This document shows, piece after piece, positions 44,298 to 45,917 of a DNA stretch of 45,917 nucleotides (position 1 is the stretch's first letter; the number at the start of each line of letters is the position of its first letter). The notes below the pieces were generated by a model. It ran no database searches. It was not told the DNA's origin and worked only from the letters and a program-made list of their open reading frames with translations. The DNA is from an uncultured Ruminococcus sp. (GTDB taxonomy: Bacteria; Bacillota; Clostridia; Monoglobales; Monoglobaceae): positions 1 to 45,917 of the forward strand of contig CACXES010000063.1 in the NCBI GenBank assembly GCA_902766745.1, read 5' to 3'. Made by a program: the position numbers and the translations under genes.

Positions 44298-45179
44298 CTA
44301 TTTCGTCGCCTCATTTAGAAGTCCCATAAGCTCTTCTTTATTGAAATCGTACTTCTTATTGCAGAAATGGCACACAAGCTGCGCGTCTCCCTGCTCCTCT
44401 ATTATATCCGAAAGCTCCTGTCTTCCAAGGCTTATAAGCGCCTTTGACATGCGCTCTCTGCTGCAGGGGCAGATGAAATCTATGCTGTCCATCTGTAAAA
44501 TCTCTACTTCAAGCCCCGAAAGCGCGCGCTCAAGTATCATTTTCGGCGTGCAGCCTTCGCTTAAGAGCTGCGTGACCGGCGGAAGCTTCGCTATATTGTT
44601 CTCTATAAGGTCGATTATCTTATCCTCCGTATACGGCAGAAGCTGTATCATAAAGCCTCCGGCCGACTTTACGCTGAGATCCTCTCCCACCAGAACGCCC
44701 AGAGAGCACACCGTGGGCACCTGCTCGCTTATTGCGAAGTAGTTCGTTATATCCTCGGCTATCTCACCCGTCTGAAGGCGTATGCGGCCTATATACGGCT
44801 CTTTAAGGCTTAAATCCTTTATAATGATAAGGTCTCCGCGGCCCACCGCGCCGCCCACGTCTATCTTGCCCGCGGGCGAAGGCGGAAGCTCAAGCGACGG
44901 ATTGTCCACATATCCCCGAACGTTGCCGAGATAATCGGACACGGCGATAATGCTGCCCAGAGGGCCGTCACCGCGCACCTGAAGCGTCAGGCTGTCCGTC
45001 TCGGTCTTTAAAAGGCATCCCATCATGGAGGTACCCAAAAGGGCGCGTCCCAGCGCCACGGTGGAAAGCACGGAAAGGCCGTGCACCTTTCTTGCGTACT
45101 CCACTATGTCCTTTCCTTCTATCGCAAATGCGCGCACGCTCAGCTCCGAGGTTATCGCGCGTATCAAAGTCCCGCTCAT
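44298..45179 (-). CDS. hslO: Redox-regulated chaperone Hsp33
   Basis: This 293-residue holdase is switched on by oxidation. The four zinc-binding cysteines are present: C237 and C239 (CPC) and C270 and C273 (CHFC). The N-terminal domain has GRALLGTSMMGCLLK and QVRGDGPLGSI, typical of the family. The ATG follows AAAGGAG and overlaps the stop of the methyltransferase in an ATGA, so the two are coupled. Confidence 0.95.
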   Translation of the reverse strand: MSGTLIRAITSELSVRAFAIEGKDIVEYARKVHGLSVLSTVALGRALLGTSMMGCLLKTETDSLTLQVRGDGPLGSIIAVSDYLGNVRGYVDNPSLELPPSPAGKIDVGGAVGRGDLIIIKDLSLKEPYIGRIRLQTGEIAEDITNYFAISEQVPTVCSLGVLVGEDLSVKSAGGFMIQLLPYTEDKIIDLIENNIAKLPPVTQLLSEGCTPKMILERALSGLEVEILQMDSIDFICPCSRERMSKALISLGRQELSDIIEEQGDAQLVCHFCNKKYDFNKEELMGLLNEATK

Positions 45180-45917
45180 TTCATTTTCTCCTTTACAGCC
45201 GCAAACACGGCCCTCTCACAGTCCTCTTTCGGGCTCCTTAGCTTATATTCTCCGTAAACGTAAACCCTGTCAAAGCCCGCCTCATAAAGCATGTCCGAAA
45301 GCTCCGTAAGCTCGTATGCGCGCTCCTCAACGTAATCATCCTCGCGCACATAGCTTCCGTCCTTCGTTTTTTCAAACAGCGTCATATCATAATAAAAGCG
45401 GCGCCGGCGTTCGTTATACGAATGCTCCACCGCACAGAACACATCGTCCGTTTCATATACGGCGGTCGTCCCGTGAAGCACCTTTTTGAGCCTGTACGCG
45501 GTGTTCACGTCGAAAATGAAGACGCCGCCGGGGTCGAGATACATATGACAGTTCTCAAAACAGCGCATAAGCGCGTTTTTGTCTGTCAAGTGATTTATAC
45601 TGTCAAGCGAAGAAACAACGGCTCCCACGGTGCCGTAAAGCTCAAACGAGGCCATATCCTGATTAAGATACAGTATGTCAAGCCCGGACCGCGCCCGCTT
45701 TTCCTGCGCCGCGTTGAGCATGGCGTCGGAGCTGTCTATGCCTATCATATCGTAGCCGCGTCCGGCCATGATCTCGGTAAGCGTGCCGGTGCCGCAGGCA
45801 AGATCGGCAACTATTTCGGGACGCAAGCCGAAGCGTTTGAAAATGCGCTCGTAAAAGTCGGCGATGCGCCCGTAGTCCACGTGGGCATTTAACGCGTCGT
45901 AAAAGCCTGCCAGCGCC
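45176..45917 (-). CDS. Class I SAM-dependent methyltransferase (5' end beyond window)
   Basis: The visible 247 codons encode a Rossmann-type methyltransferase with the AdoMet motif I VADLACGTGTLTEIMA, motif II acidic IGIDSS, and a post-motif SSLDSINHL. A GTG at 45880 is possible as a start, but the frame stays open to the edge and reads FYDALNAHVDYGRIADFYE, as homologues do at their N-terminus, so the true start probably lies just outside. The substrate is unknown. It overlaps hslO by four bases. Confidence 0.9.
   Translation of the reverse strand, partial: ALAGFYDALNAHVDYGRIADFYERIFKRFGLRPEIVADLACGTGTLTEIMAGRGYDMIGIDSSDAMLNAAQEKRARSGLDILYLNQDMASFELYGTVGAVVSSLDSINHLTDKNALMRCFENCHMYLDPGGVFIFDVNTAYRLKKVLHGTTAVYETDDVFCAVEHSYNERRRRFYYDMTLFEKTKDGSYVREDDYVEERAYELTELSDMLYEAGFDRVYVYGEYKLRSPKEDCERAVFAAVKEKMK

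Noticed and set aside
44298-45917. Right end as foreign DNA, because it looks richer in GC and CGC codons
   Set aside because: hslO and the methyltransferase are ordinary chromosomal genes; metK also uses CGC, and I could not compute a reliable shift.

Overview
The window looks like chromosomal DNA of a Gram-positive, anaerobic-type Clostridia (Firmicutes/Bacillota), probably a gut glycan degrader. The evidence is the strong AGGAGG-type ribosome sites, several consensus sigma-A promoters (TTGACA-17-TATAAT), TTG and GTG starts, S-layer homology (SLH) proteins, a glycine riboswitch, RqcH, and a DUF6472-like small protein after folD. A relative of pectin/mucin-degrading Oscillospirales/Monoglobales is a guess from gene content only.

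Layout. 1-1152: a tyrosine recombinase beside a roughly 260-bp segment bounded by two matching 22-bp inverted repeats and carrying a perfect consensus promoter; this looks like an invertible promoter switch whose target may lie left of the window. 1402-5805: an AraC-type regulator divergent from a three-gene sugar-acid cassette (IlvD/Edd dehydratase, DapA-family lyase, short-chain dehydrogenase). 5949-6737: a second AraC-type regulator, divergent from a long rightward gene run. 7081-23261: six large exported proteins. Two carry SLH domains, one is a clan-A-like glycoside hydrolase with a CBM9-like tail, and three share an N-terminal DUF6273-like module. That module stands almost alone in one, is joined to an SGNH esterase in the second and to a second clan-A-like hydrolase in the third. 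23358-26281: a cytoplasmic hydrolase distantly resembling GH101/GH129 and a sugar-phosphate isomerase/epimerase-like TIM barrel with its own promoter.

26330-34793 is mostly core: ftsH and a Na/Pi cotransporter (leftward), folD and a DUF6472-like protein, then a KDPG-type aldolase with DgoK kinase (a phosphorylative sugar-acid branch), then a glycine riboswitch before an alanine/glycine symporter. 34886-37697 is L-fucose isomerase with a divergent AraC-type regulator. 37772-43495 holds an unknown gene, cca, tmk, metK and rqcH. 43685-44182 is a leftward tRNA cluster (Val-Asp-Phe-Gly-Cys in transcript order, all with encoded CCA). 44298-45917 is hslO and a methyltransferase that runs off the right edge.

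How it may work together (inference): the exported enzymes, displayed on or near the S-layer, deacylate and cut a complex, perhaps deoxy-sugar-containing polysaccharide. Released sugars are finished inside by the cytoplasmic hydrolase, the TIM barrel, fucose isomerase, the non-phosphorylative dehydratase/lyase/dehydrogenase cassette and the KDPG aldolase/DgoK pair. Three AraC-type regulators sit at the divergent promoters. No sugar transporter is visible in the window.
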